Source: an uncultured Paracoccaceae bacterium (GTDB taxonomy: Bacteria; Pseudomonadota; Alphaproteobacteria; Rhodobacterales; Rhodobacteraceae). Taken from it: DNA of 64,000 nucleotides. The notes under the pieces were generated by a model that searched no databases, was not told the DNA's origin, and saw only the letters and a list, made by a program, of their open reading frames with translations. The position numbers and the translations under genes were made by a program. Location of the stretch: contig CANKVU010000005.1 in the NCBI GenBank assembly GCA_947487205.1, positions 1-64,000 on the forward strand, given 5' to 3'. This document shows, in pieces, positions 1-6,439 of this stretch. How positions within the stretch are numbered: the stretch's first letter is position 1; each line of letters begins with the position of its first letter.

Positions 1-501
1 TCGTCGACGAGTTCACCCGTGAATGCTTGGCGATCCGGGTCAATCGGAAGCTGAACTCGACAGCCGTGATAGATGTCCTGACCGACCTTTTCATCTTGCG
101 AGGGGTGCCTGGCCACGTTCGGTCGGATAACGGGCCGGAGTTCATCGCCAAAGCGGTCCGGAACTGGATTGCGGCGGTCGGCGCGAAGACGGCATTCATC
201 GAACCGGGCAGTCCCTGGGAGAACGGCTACTGCGAGAGCTTCAACTCGAAGCTCAGGGACGAACTGCTGAACGGCGAGATCTTCTACTCGCTGGCCGAGG
301 CACGCGTGGTGATCGAGGCGTGGCGGGTCCATTACAATACCGCGCGGCCCCATTCGTCCCTGGGCTATCGGCCACCAGCGCCTGAGGCCGTTCACTGGCC
401 ACCCCGCAATGGCGGATCAGCACCGTCCCAGGCATCCGCCTTGGCGCCGAGACCCGTCATGCACTAAGACTGAAACCGGACCACCCGATTGGGGCAGGCC
501 A
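1..501 (+). mobile_element. Right end of an IS3-family insertion sequence
   Basis: The window opens inside an IS3-family element; its left end and first ORF lie outside. After the transposase stop at 467 the sequence runs to GGGGCAGGCCA at 491-501. Its reverse complement begins TGGCCTGCCCC, so the end has the 5'-TG...CA-3' termini usual for IS3 elements. I therefore place the right tip at about 501. The left repeat and any target duplication cannot be checked here. The insertion borders the damaged left edge of the prophage. Confidence 0.6.
3..467 (+). CDS. IS3-family transposase OrfB, C-terminal part (open at window edge)
   Basis: Partial DDE transposase catalysing IS transposition. The frame is open to the left edge (VDEFTREC...), so the true start is upstream; about 154 residues are seen. 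The second catalytic Asp lies in RSDNGPEF and the Glu in ENGYCESFNSKLRDELLN, followed by the C-terminal HYNTARPHSSLGYRPP block typical of IS3 rve-domain OrfB proteins (IS407/IS511-like group). The first catalytic Asp would be in the missing part or in the first residues. Family assignment is strong; intactness of the whole element is unknown. Confidence 0.85.
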   Translation, partial: VDEFTRECLAIRVNRKLNSTAVIDVLTDLFILRGVPGHVRSDNGPEFIAKAVRNWIAAVGAKTAFIEPGSPWENGYCESFNSKLRDELLNGEIFYSLAEARVVIEAWRVHYNTARPHSSLGYRPPAPEAVHWPPRNGGSAPSQASALAPRPVMH

Positions 502-503
502 AG

Positions 504-605
504 GGGTTTGACGGCCAGCCCATCATTGAAACCTTGCTCCTCATGGTTGAAACCACTGAGAAGGCGGTCGTCAAAATCGTTGACGCCTTCTTCGACAGCA
601 ACTGA
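504..605 (+). pseudogene. Orphan C-terminal gene fragment abutting the IS end
   Basis: Immediately after the proposed IS tip a frame without stops encodes about 33 residues ending VVKIVDAFFDSN before a TGA at 603-605. It has no start codon or ribosome site of its own and has a regular hydrophobic pattern (ETLLLMVETTEKAV). It looks like the tail of a gene cut by the IS insertion. The product is not recognised; a chance open frame is possible. Confidence 0.3.
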
Positions 606-609
606 TGGC

Positions 610-777
610 TTAGGGGGCTTCATTATACCCCCTCTCGCCTTGGGTACGGCAAGTATAATAACGCCAGAACACACGGGTGCGCCCGCCCAGCTGGGCGACG
701 CGCCGCGTTTGCGTCTTCGACCCGTCGAGCAGGGCGCGGATCATCGGGCCCGAGAACAGGATGGGACGATCGGCCAT
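610..777 (-). CDS. Truncated phage protein (RPILFS...ALLDGxKTQTRR family)
   Basis: 55-residue product beginning MADRPILFSGPMIRALLDG followed by SKTQTRRV. That opening is characteristic of a phage/prophage family normally around 150-250 residues long with an ASCH-like fold. Here the recognisable part stops after about 30 residues and an unrelated tail runs to a stop, so the gene has lost most of its length at the IS-proximal edge. Its ATG overlaps the TGA of the upstream membrane-protein gene, so it is the last gene of the leftward early operon. Probably non-functional. Confidence 0.55.
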   Translation of the reverse strand: MADRPILFSGPMIRALLDGSKTQTRRVAQLGGRTRVFWRYYTCRTQGERGYNEAP

Positions 778-944
778 CACATCACCACCAGCCAGATCAC
801 CACGACCACGCACAGCGCGGCGACGATCACACCCATGACGAGGCGGGTGCTGCACAGCGGCGGGCCGTAGCGGGAGGCGTCGGGGTTGGGCTCGCCGTCT
901 TCCCAAGTGGCGTCCATCGGGATGGGTTTGTCAGGACGGGTCAT
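777..944 (-). CDS. Small single-span phage membrane protein
   Basis: 55 residues: a polar N-terminal half with DKPIPMDATWEDGEPNPD, then one transmembrane segment at about 35-55 (VMGVIVAALCVVVVIWLVV). The start ATG (944-942) overlaps the TGA of the methyltransferase second half (943-941), and its own TGA overlaps the ATG of the next gene. This translational coupling in a leftward operon supports it as real. Predicted N-out or N-in single-pass inner-membrane protein. No family recognised and no function assigned. Confidence 0.6.
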   Translation of the reverse strand: MTRPDKPIPMDATWEDGEPNPDASRYGPPLCSTRLVMGVIVAALCVVVVIWLVVM

Positions 945-1714
945 GCTGCCTCCGCTTTATGGATCAGGTGGGCGCCATTCGCGCGGGCCAGCGCCGCCGC
1001 CAGGTCGGGGCAGACGCTGTTTCCGCACATGCGGGTCTGTTCGGTCTTCGTGAGCGGCGCGCCGTCCGGGCGCCGGTCGATCACGTAACTGTCCGGGAAG
1101 CCCTGGGCCCGGAACTGCTCGCGCGGGGTGAGCATCCGCATGCCGATGTCGGCGATCGCGTAGGTCTCGCCGTCGATCTCGACCGTGACGAGGCCGAAGG
1201 TGTCCCGCGTTGAAAGGGTATGCAGCGGCCCATCGGCGGTCTGGCCGAGGCCTTGGCCACAGTATTTCTGAAGGAACGCCGCGACCAAGGTCTGCTGGCT
1301 GCCGGTGGTCGTGATCGTGGACAGGGGCGCTGTCGCGGGGCGCCCGGCGTTCCTCTCCATGCCTGGCCCGGCGTTGTGCTGGGCCAGGAACGCAGCGACG
1401 AGGGCATGCTTCGCGCCTGCCGCGACCATGGTCCCGATCGGCTTTTCCAGCCCGGGTACGCGTGGCTCCTGGCCGGGGCGTTCGCCGTATCCGGTCTGGA
1501 TCAGCGTCGGGACCACGATGGCGTTCTGGTCCTTCGTACTGGCCGTGATCGTGTGGTGCGGGGCAAAGCCTGAACGATTGCCGCCGCCGTGCTGGCCGTA
1601 GGTCACGACGAACGGCTGCTTCGCCTCCAGCACGTAGCGGACCACGCCGCGGGCGATCCGGCGCAGGGTCGCGTCCTTCAGCGGGCAGATAGCGCGGACG
1701 CCGTGTTTCGCCAT
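941..1714 (-). pseudogene. DNA (cytosine-5) methyltransferase, C-terminal half after in-frame amber
   Basis: This 257-residue frame continues the methyltransferase of 1718-2461 in the same reading frame after a single TAG at 1720-1718. It holds the variable target-recognition region and the C-terminal motifs IX-X: MLTPREQFRAQGFPDSYVI and CGNSVCPDLAAALARAN. Its ATG lies two codons after the TAG with no clear ribosome site, so independent translation is doubtful. Without it the first half lacks target recognition and motif X. The TGA stop overlaps the next gene's ATG. Confidence 0.8.
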
Positions 1715-1717
1715 GAT

Positions 1718-2461
1718 CTAAGCCGAGCTGTCGAAGATGCTCGGGCACGGGAGCGACCAGTCGATGATCTCGGCCGCGGTGCGCCACGGCTTGCGGATCC
1801 CGGCGATGACCTCGGCGCTGTCGGGTGCGCCATGCGTCGGCTCGGGCCAGACGATGGGGCGCCCGTCCCGGCGCGCGATGACGAACAGCCGCTGGCGGAT
1901 GGTCGGGGCACCGTAGTTGCAGGCGCGCAGCCGGCGCCAGTCGACCTTGTAGCCCAGGCGCCGCAGCTTGCGGACCCAGAGGCGGAACGTCTCGCCGCGG
2001 CGCTCGGGGTCGGGCCGGTCGTTCTCGAGGAGCGGACCCCAGTCCTGAAACTCCTCGACGTTCTCCAACATGATCACGTCGGGGGCCACGCGCTCGGCCC
2101 AATGGACCACCACCCAGGCGAGGTCGCGAATGTTCTTCGACACGGGCTTCCCGCCCTTGGCCTTCGAGTGGTGCTTGCAGTCCGGCGAGAACCAGGCGAG
2201 GCCGACCGACCGCCCGCGCGGCACCACGTCCCGCGGGTCGATCGCGTAGATCGAGGTGATCATGTGCCGGGTATCGGGGTGGTTCGCCTCGTGCATCGCC
2301 AGCGCGGCCGGATCGTGGTTGATCGCCACGTCGGGAGAGCGGCCGAGGGCGCGCTCGATCCCGGTGGACGCCCCACCACCACCGGCGAAGCTGTCCACGA
2401 TCATCGGGGCGCTTGATGCGGTTTCCGGGGCAGGGTGTTCCAGCTGCAGGGCATCGAACAT
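1718..2461 (-). pseudogene. DNA (cytosine-5) methyltransferase, N-terminal half
   Basis: Prophage C5-cytosine methyltransferase catalytic half. Visible motifs are I (VDSFAGGGGASTGIE, residues 22-36), the catalytic PC-type motif as FSPDCKHHSKAKGG (Cys95), VI as MLENVEEF (131-138) and VIII as IRQRLFVIARR (188-198). The frame ends at SSA-TAG (1720-1718); with any sense codon there (GAG would be one base away) it reads straight into the C-terminal half, giving about 506 residues, normal for phage Dcm enzymes. A ribosome site AAAGGA precedes the ATG at 2461. Such phage enzymes usually protect DNA from host restriction. Confidence 0.85.
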
Positions 2462-2489
2462 CAGGGCGTTCCTTTCGCCGACATCGTGG

Positions 2490-2981
2490 TCACCGGTACG
2501 CCTCCAACGCCGCCTCGTTCTCCAGCGCCGCGAGATCGCCCCAGGTGGCGGGGCTTCCGTCGTGGCGTTGGACGCGGTGGCGCGGCGACTTGGCGCCGAA
2601 GATCAGGAAATTGACGGAGGGTCCGAGGCCGCGACCGGTCGGGAGCGGGATGTCGCTGCCATCCATCAGCGGCCGCCTGCGCCATGCGGAGCGGTACGTG
2701 ACGGGCCAGGCGCAGCCGTTCTTGCTGGCCCACATGTAGGCGGCCGTCGGCGTGACCCCGCGGGCTGTTGCGGCCTCGATCGCCGTCATGCCGGCCGCGT
2801 GGCAGTCGGCCCACGCGCGCTTGCCCGAACTGACCCTGGCGACCGGCAGCTCGTAGCGCGAGACTGCCCAGCGAACCGATCCGAGGGGCCTGCCGGTCAG
2901 ATCGGAGAGGCCCCGGGTGGTGATCCTGGGATTGGCCGCGACGAGGGCGTGCCAATCGTCCGCCGAGAGCTTCTCGGGCAT
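2490..2981 (-). CDS. Phage early protein of unknown function
   Basis: 163 residues, starting MPEKLSADDWHALVAAN. The N-terminal 60 residues look like a helix-turn-helix segment (ITTRGLSDLTGRPLGSVRWA), and a second similar helix pair follows at about 65-90 (MTAIEAATARGVTPTAAYMW). This suggests a small DNA-binding protein with two HTH-like repeats. The start ATG overlaps the stop of the upstream 55-residue gene and the methyltransferase follows 28 bases downstream, so it belongs to the leftward early operon. No named family recognised. Confidence 0.6.
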   Translation of the reverse strand: MPEKLSADDWHALVAANPRITTRGLSDLTGRPLGSVRWAVSRYELPVARVSSGKRAWADCHAAGMTAIEAATARGVTPTAAYMWASKNGCAWPVTYRSAWRRRPLMDGSDIPLPTGRGLGPSVNFLIFGAKSPRHRVQRHDGSPATWGDLAALENEAALEAYR

Positions 2982-3148
2982 CAGTCGACCCCCCGATCGT
3001 CTGGCATGGCCAACGACCGCGCCACCGCGATCCAGTCCACGCGGTAGAGGACGGGGTCGAGCTGCGCCGGAACCGTCCGAGGGCCGGGTGCCGTGCGGAC
3101 CTGGTCGACAATGGCGCGCGGGGTGAAGGTGAGGGTTCGATCGGGCAT
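2981..3148 (-). CDS. Small phage early protein
   Basis: 55 residues (MPDRTLTFTPRAIVDQV...DDRGVD). The ATG at 3148 has a good ribosome site (AGGAGATC upstream on the minus strand) and the TGA overlaps the next ATG (2983-2979), indicating coupled translation. It has no membrane segment or cysteine pair. Not recognised. Confidence 0.55.
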   Translation of the reverse strand: MPDRTLTFTPRAIVDQVRTAPGPRTVPAQLDPVLYRVDWIAVARSLAMPDDRGVD

Positions 3149-3272
3149 GATGATCTCCTGTTCGAAAAGGCGGGGCGGCGTGTGGGACCGCCGCCCCGCA
3201 GGTGCCGGCAGGTGGCAGTGTTCGGGACGTGCAGGACCCGTTTTCCCTGCCGGGGGATGGGTGGCGCCCGGC

Positions 3273-3482
3273 CTAGCGGCCGAGGGCGTAGGCGGCGGCC
3301 TCGGGGCCGTGGGCGTGGACGACGCTGGCGTCGATGCCCGCGTTCAGCGCGGCCTTCGGCGCGAGGGCGAACCCGATGCAGACGAAGAGCAGGAGCGCCC
3401 AGACCCCTGCGCCGATCTCGGCACGGCGGTGGCGCTGGCGGCGCAGGACGTGCTCGGAGCGGAAATCAGGGCGATGGATCAT
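3273..3482 (-). CDS. Small single-span membrane protein of the early operon
   Basis: About 69 residues from ATG 3482 (an in-frame ATG at 3488 is the alternative). A basic N-terminus (HRPDFRSEHVLRRQRHRR) is followed by one hydrophobic segment, IGAGVWALLLFVCIGFALAP, and a short C-terminal part. ATG 3482 overlaps the TGA of the upstream gene (ATGA), which favours that start. Likely an inner-membrane protein with a cytoplasmic basic N-terminus. Unknown role. Confidence 0.5.
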   Translation of the reverse strand: MIHRPDFRSEHVLRRQRHRRAEIGAGVWALLLFVCIGFALAPKAALNAGIDASVVHAHGPEAAAYALGR

Positions 3483-3772
3483 GGCCATTCGCCGACGCCC
3501 GTGTCGCGGTGGCGCGGGCGGGCGGCCAGTGCCAGCTGATCGTCGATCCACTTCTGCCCGAGAATGCCGTGGTCGAGATCCCCGCCCGGCCGCGGGGTAC
3601 GTTGGCGTGAAATATTGCCGGGCGGGGTCGCGGCGGAGGCCGCGTTCGGAGACCCGACGAGGGCAGGGAGGAGGAAACCCCCGCCGGGCCTATCCGGCGC
3701 CCCTTGAGGGGCAGGCGCCGGAATGACGCGCCGCGCGGGGTGGCGTGGGAAAAGGTGAAGGGTGAAGGCCAT
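3479..3772 (-). CDS. Hypothetical phage early protein
   Basis: 97 residues, Arg/Pro-rich for the first 60 and better ordered at the end (DLDHGILGQKWIDDQLALAA). It starts three bases after the stop of the 67-residue gene and its TGA overlaps the start of the membrane-protein gene, which is the main support. The N-terminal composition is typical of high-GC non-coding frames, so the real start may be internal. No function proposed. Confidence 0.4.
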   Translation of the reverse strand: MAFTLHLFPRHPARRVIPAPAPQGAPDRPGGGFLLPALVGSPNAASAATPPGNISRQRTPRPGGDLDHGILGQKWIDDQLALAARPRHRDTGVGEWP

Positions 3773-3775
3773 GGT

Positions 3776-3979
3776 TCAGGCCTCGCCGCGCGTGGCGTCG
3801 ATGACATGGGCGGACGGGATGTCGGCCGCGTCCTCGGCGAACGCTTCGGCCAGCATGTCCGCGGTGTCGCGGGCCGTCTTCCGGTCCCCGGCCACGATCG
3901 CCTGCCGCAGGCGGCGGATCGGGCAGAGCGGGTAACCCGCATCGGTGCGGGCAGGGTGATCAATGTGCGCAAGCTGCAT
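3776..3979 (-). CDS. First gene of the leftward early operon, unknown
   Basis: 67 residues (MQLAHIDHPARTDAGYPLCP...). The C-terminal half is helical and acidic (TARDTADMLAEAFAEDAADIP). A clear ribosome site GAGGGAG precedes the ATG at 3979, and the gene is first downstream of the leftward promoter at 4066-4094. Not recognised. Confidence 0.55.
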   Translation of the reverse strand: MQLAHIDHPARTDAGYPLCPIRRLRQAIVAGDRKTARDTADMLAEAFAEDAADIPSAHVIDATRGEA

Positions 3980-4065
3980 AATAACTCCCTCGCAATCCGT
4001 TGCGGCGTCCTGCCGCGAAACTCGGTGCCGGTCGGATCGTGGGTGGTGCGACCGGCTATGAGGAG

Positions 4066-4094
4066 ACTATGATAAGCAGAATGCGTAGATTCAA
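4066..4094 (-). promoter_or_regulatory. Leftward early promoter with an operator half-site in its spacer
   Basis: On the minus strand TTGAAT (4094-4089) and CATAGT (4071-4066) are separated by 17 bases. The spacer contains CTACGCAT (4088-4081), the reverse complement of the ATGCGTAG half-site found in the two palindromes nearby. This would drive the operon 3979 to 610 and place it under the repressor. The intergenic stretch 3980-4294 holds this promoter, the operator at 4104-4119 and otherwise only a doubtful rightward small ORF (about 4145-4363). Confidence 0.5.
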
Positions 4095-4103
4095 GGGTAA
4101 AAA

Positions 4104-4119
4104 TTCGCATTATGCGTAG
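4104..4119. promoter_or_regulatory. Operator-like palindrome
   Basis: TTCGCAT-T-ATGCGTAG is a near-perfect inverted repeat about one base centre. Its right half is identical to the half-site in the leftward promoter and differs from the right half of the rightward operator (GTGCGTAG, 4623-4630) only at the first base. Position 10 bases upstream of the leftward -35 suggests a second repressor site. Function inferred from repetition only. Confidence 0.45.
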
Positions 4120-4294
4120 TTGAAACGCAACCGTCGGCCTTGCCGTGTGCGCAAATGACCTGTCAGAAAGAACAGGTTCGAGTGGTGGAGGTACAACAGA
4201 TGGGGGATACGCAGCGGCTAGAGCTGCTCAAGATGGCGCGGCGGAACTCAAGCATGTCGCTAGATTTCTGGGTAGATCTGACGGAGGGCTTGGA

Positions 4295-4597
4295 TCAGAG
4301 GTGCCTAGAGATCCTGGTGGGAAGATCGTCGATCTTCCCGAAGTACATAAACTCCAGTGGTAGCTGATAAGCGCGCCTTAGCTTTTTCGCAGCATCAAGA
4401 GTCAAATCGCGTTTTGCGTTCTCGAACGGGCCATATACCTGCATGCTCAGGCCGGCCCGTTCGCAGAACTCCTTCTTCCCTAAGCCGATAGCTTCACGAG
4501 CCGCTTTTAAACGAGCTGCGACGGCCTCGCGCTGATCTTCCATCTCTTCCAGCATGGCCGGAGCATGCCATGAGGTGTGTTCAATCGCACTTAGCAT
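4295..4597 (-). CDS. Prophage XRE-family repressor (CI-like, no peptidase domain)
   Basis: Up to 100 residues from ATG 4597; ATG 4555 gives 86 residues. The helix-turn-helix is at about 26-65: RLKAAREAIGLGKKEFCERA then GLSMQVYGPFENAKR. The C-terminus EFMYFGKIDDLPTRIS resembles the tail of short phage XRE regulators. There is no room for an S24/LexA-like domain, so induction would not occur by self-cleavage. It is transcribed away from the Cro-like gene; only 36 bases separate the longest forms. A minus-strand -35 TTGCAA (4611-4606) would give a transcript suiting ATG 4555. Likely lysogeny repressor binding the 4104-4119 and 4614-4630 palindromes. Confidence 0.7.
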   Translation of the reverse strand: MLSAIEHTSWHAPAMLEEMEDQREAVAARLKAAREAIGLGKKEFCERAGLSMQVYGPFENAKRDLTLDAAKKLRRAYQLPLEFMYFGKIDDLPTRISRHL

Positions 4598-4605
4598 TTT
4601 GCGAC

Positions 4606-4633
4606 TTGCAACACTAAGCACGGTGCGTAGTAT
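4606..4633 (+). promoter_or_regulatory. Rightward early promoter with embedded 17-bp operator
   Basis: TTGCAA (4606-4611), a 16-base spacer and TAGTAT (4628-4633) form a rightward promoter. The palindrome CTAAGCAC-G-GTGCGTAG occupies 4614-4630, between the two boxes, so a bound repressor would block polymerase. TTGCAA is its own reverse complement and could also serve as the -35 of the divergent repressor promoter. Transcription would begin around 4640, at or next to an ATG. Confidence 0.55.
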
Positions 4634-4639
4634 ATGGGC

Positions 4640-4975
4640 ATGAGCAGCAGTACCCATATCCCCAGCGCCGAAGAGAGGTTTCCGACCGTTTCGGATTTCC
4701 TCGAGGAGGTTGGTCGCCAGCGGTTCGAAGCCGCTTGCGGCCACGGTAAGCAAGTCGTCTCGCGGGCCATCAAGAAGAACCTCATGCCCGCGCACTGGTA
4801 TTTCGACACTCGCGACTTTTGCGAAGAATTGTCCATTCCTGTCCCAGAGCACTTGTTCCGCCAGTCCTACACCCCGCGAAGCGGCGGCGGTAAGCAAGAT
4901 GATGACCAACAGGGCTGCGTTCAACCTGAACATTCGGACACGCACTGTTCGCCAGAAGATGGGGTGGCCTCGTGA
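4640..4975 (+). CDS. Cro-like phage regulatory protein
   Basis: 111 residues from ATG 4640 (ATG 4634 in frame lies against the -10 box). The region VSDFLEEVGRQRFEAACG then HGKQVVSRAIKKNLMPAHWY has the layout of small Cro/CI-type proteins of lambdoid prophages that recognise their operator with an AAxG-xxxxVSRAIKxN-xMPxxW helix-turn-helix. The C-terminal 30 residues are polar and probably disordered. It is the first gene of the rightward early transcript, and the predicted +1 coincides with the ATG, so the mRNA may be leaderless. Its TGA overlaps the ATG of the next gene. Confidence 0.65.
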   Translation: MSSSTHIPSAEERFPTVSDFLEEVGRQRFEAACGHGKQVVSRAIKKNLMPAHWYFDTRDFCEELSIPVPEHLFRQSYTPRSGGGKQDDDQQGCVQPEHSDTHCSPEDGVAS

Positions 4976-5235
4976 TGCGGCCCCATCTCACCGACCAGCA
5001 GCGCGCGTTCCTCGACGCGCTGCTCGCCCGCGAGGGCCGGACCGTCACGTTCGACGATCTGCGCGAGGCCCTTCACCCCGACGGGGAAGAGCGTTCCCGC
5101 GGCCTCTACAACGTGCTCGCCTGCCACGTCCGTAAGCAGGTCACGCGCTTCGGCGCGCGGATCCACTCGGTTCGGGGCGAGGGGTACCGGTTCGAGCGTG
5201 ACGATGGGGCGAAGCTGCCTTGGGAGGGCGCGTGA
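4975..5235 (+). CDS. Winged-helix DNA-binding protein (OmpR/PhoB-type fold)
   Basis: 86 residues from ATG 4975 (GTG 4972 also possible). The pattern TFDDLREALHPDGE...LYNVLACHVRKQVTRFGARI then HSVRGEGYRFE is the classic Trans_reg_C winged helix: a recognition helix followed by the beta-hairpin wing with VRGxGYRF. It has no receiver domain; stand-alone copies occur in phages. The start overlaps the stop of the Cro-like gene, so the two are co-translated, and it probably acts as a second early regulator. Confidence 0.7.
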   Translation: MRPHLTDQQRAFLDALLAREGRTVTFDDLREALHPDGEERSRGLYNVLACHVRKQVTRFGARIHSVRGEGYRFERDDGAKLPWEGA

Positions 5236-5237
5236 TG

Positions 5238-5801
5238 TCAGGTGCTATGCCCTTTGCGTCGCGCGATGGCGGCCTCGATCTGCGCGGGCAACTCGTACGC
5301 ATAGCGGAGATAAGTGATCATGAACTCGCGGCCCGCTCTCGCGTCCTCCTCGGTGACATCCTCGTCGTGCGCCGCATCGTTGCCCAAGTACCTGACCCGG
5401 TCCAGAAGCTGAACGAGGGTGGCGGGGACTTCCGCAGTTCCCCCAAGCTTGTGGATGCGGACTGCCAAGGTCCCATTCAGTTCGGGATGCAAGTGCTTCA
5501 AGGCGCGCTCGATCGCCCTGCGATACATCACACCGGCCGCGTTGAAGTTCCTGGCGATCCATACGCTCTCGGCTTCCCGGAAGGCGCGTTCGACCGAGGG
5601 TTCGAGGTGCGAGATCCCAGCTTCGATGAAGTTGGGATAGATTTCAGTGACACGGTTCCTGATCGAGTTTCCCGATTGGAATTCGATAATTGGATCTGTC
5701 GATCCGTACATCTCAATCAGAAGGCCTTCGTGGCAATCTTCGCATCTGGCGAGGACAGCACGTTGGGCTGTGTCGGTCTGGAACGACGATATCAGTTCCA
5801 T
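5238..5801 (-). CDS. DUF4145 domain protein, probable prophage cargo
   Basis: 187 residues. A CxxC pair (Cys20, Cys23 in ARCEDCHEG) near the N-terminus may be half a zinc ribbon. The DUF4145 core spans about 65-165: SVERAFREAESVWIARNFNA then YRRAIERALKHL, LVQLLDRVRYLGNDAAHDED and a helical end. This domain is common in defence-associated and restriction-linked proteins, alone or fused to nucleases; its activity is not established. It is read against the surrounding rightward genes and ends 2 bases from the winged-helix gene, as accessory morons do. A role in host defence or superinfection exclusion is inference. Confidence 0.75.
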   Translation of the reverse strand: MELISSFQTDTAQRAVLARCEDCHEGLLIEMYGSTDPIIEFQSGNSIRNRVTEIYPNFIEAGISHLEPSVERAFREAESVWIARNFNAAGVMYRRAIERALKHLHPELNGTLAVRIHKLGGTAEVPATLVQLLDRVRYLGNDAAHDEDVTEEDARAGREFMITYLRYAYELPAQIEAAIARRKGHST

Positions 5802-5850
5802 CGCAGTGTTCTTAACCCCGCATCGCGATCAGTCACCGGAGATCTGGGTC

Positions 5851-6045
5851 ATGTACGAGTCCAGTCAGAAGAGGGAGGCCGAGCGCATCTCTCGGGACAA
5901 CTTCGATCCCGAACAAGATGAGCGCGATCTGAAGGATTATGCGGTGAGCCTGGAGCCGCACGAACTCATCCGGCTCACCTTCGTGCTGATCGAACAGCAA
6001 CGTCAGCGCGCGGAATTTCAGCGTTCTCGACCCAAGGCGGAATAG
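5851..6045 (+). CDS. Small charged phage protein
   Basis: 64 residues (MYESSQKREAERISRDNFDP...), almost wholly charged and helical, with LEPHELIRLTFVLIEQQRQR in the C-terminal half suggesting a coiled coil. A GGAG site lies about 9 bases before the ATG. Stops at a TAG, showing that TAG serves as a genuine terminator in this prophage. Not recognised. The following 6046-6217 shows no further convincing gene. Confidence 0.5.
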   Translation: MYESSQKREAERISRDNFDPEQDERDLKDYAVSLEPHELIRLTFVLIEQQRQRAEFQRSRPKAE

Positions 6046-6217
6046 CCCGTATCGCGCGGATCTGCTTCTCGTCAGTCATCAGATTCGGGTCCTTCAAGGT
6101 CTGGTTGATGGGTTCGATAGGCACCGGTGGGCGCGGTCACGTTCGCCGGTGCCGCCAGCTCAGCGCAGGTCGCCGCCGGCCGCCCAGCCACGCTCAGTTT
6201 CTGCTGAGGGTGTCGCA

Positions 6218-6439
6218 ATGATCCCGCATCGCTGCGCCTCTGCCGGCGAACTCGCGTCCCGCCGCCGCGCGGTGGAGCGGGCCGCGAAGGATGGGCTGTC
6301 AGTCGACGCCATTAGCACGGCCGAGGGCCTGACCGCCGCCCAGGTGCGCGCCGACATCCGCTACCTGCGAAGGGCCAGGCGCCTTCCGCTCGATCCCGAA
6401 CGTCAATCCAGAAAGGAGGCCGCCCATGGCACCGCGTGA
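6218..6439 (+). CDS. Small helix-turn-helix protein
   Basis: 73 residues from ATG 6218 (longer forms reach upstream into non-coding-like sequence). VERAAKDGLSVDAISTAEGL then TAAQVRADIRYLRRARRL reads as a HTH of the resolvase/sigma-like type. It opens the replication module and overlaps the next gene by 14 bases, so the two are probably translated together. Likely a DNA-binding accessory protein; no named family. Confidence 0.5.
   Translation: MIPHRCASAGELASRRRAVERAAKDGLSVDAISTAEGLTAAQVRADIRYLRRARRLPLDPERQSRKEAAHGTA

Noticed and set aside
610-906. 98-residue form of the RPILFS protein
   Set aside because: Its first 43 residues are the antisense-like shifted frame of the small membrane protein; the ATG at 777 fits the family start.
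4145-4363. Small rightward ORFs (55-75 residues) between the leftward promoter and the repressor
   Set aside because: Two frames overlap each other and the repressor 3' end; neither has a ribosome site or recognisable motif, so not called.
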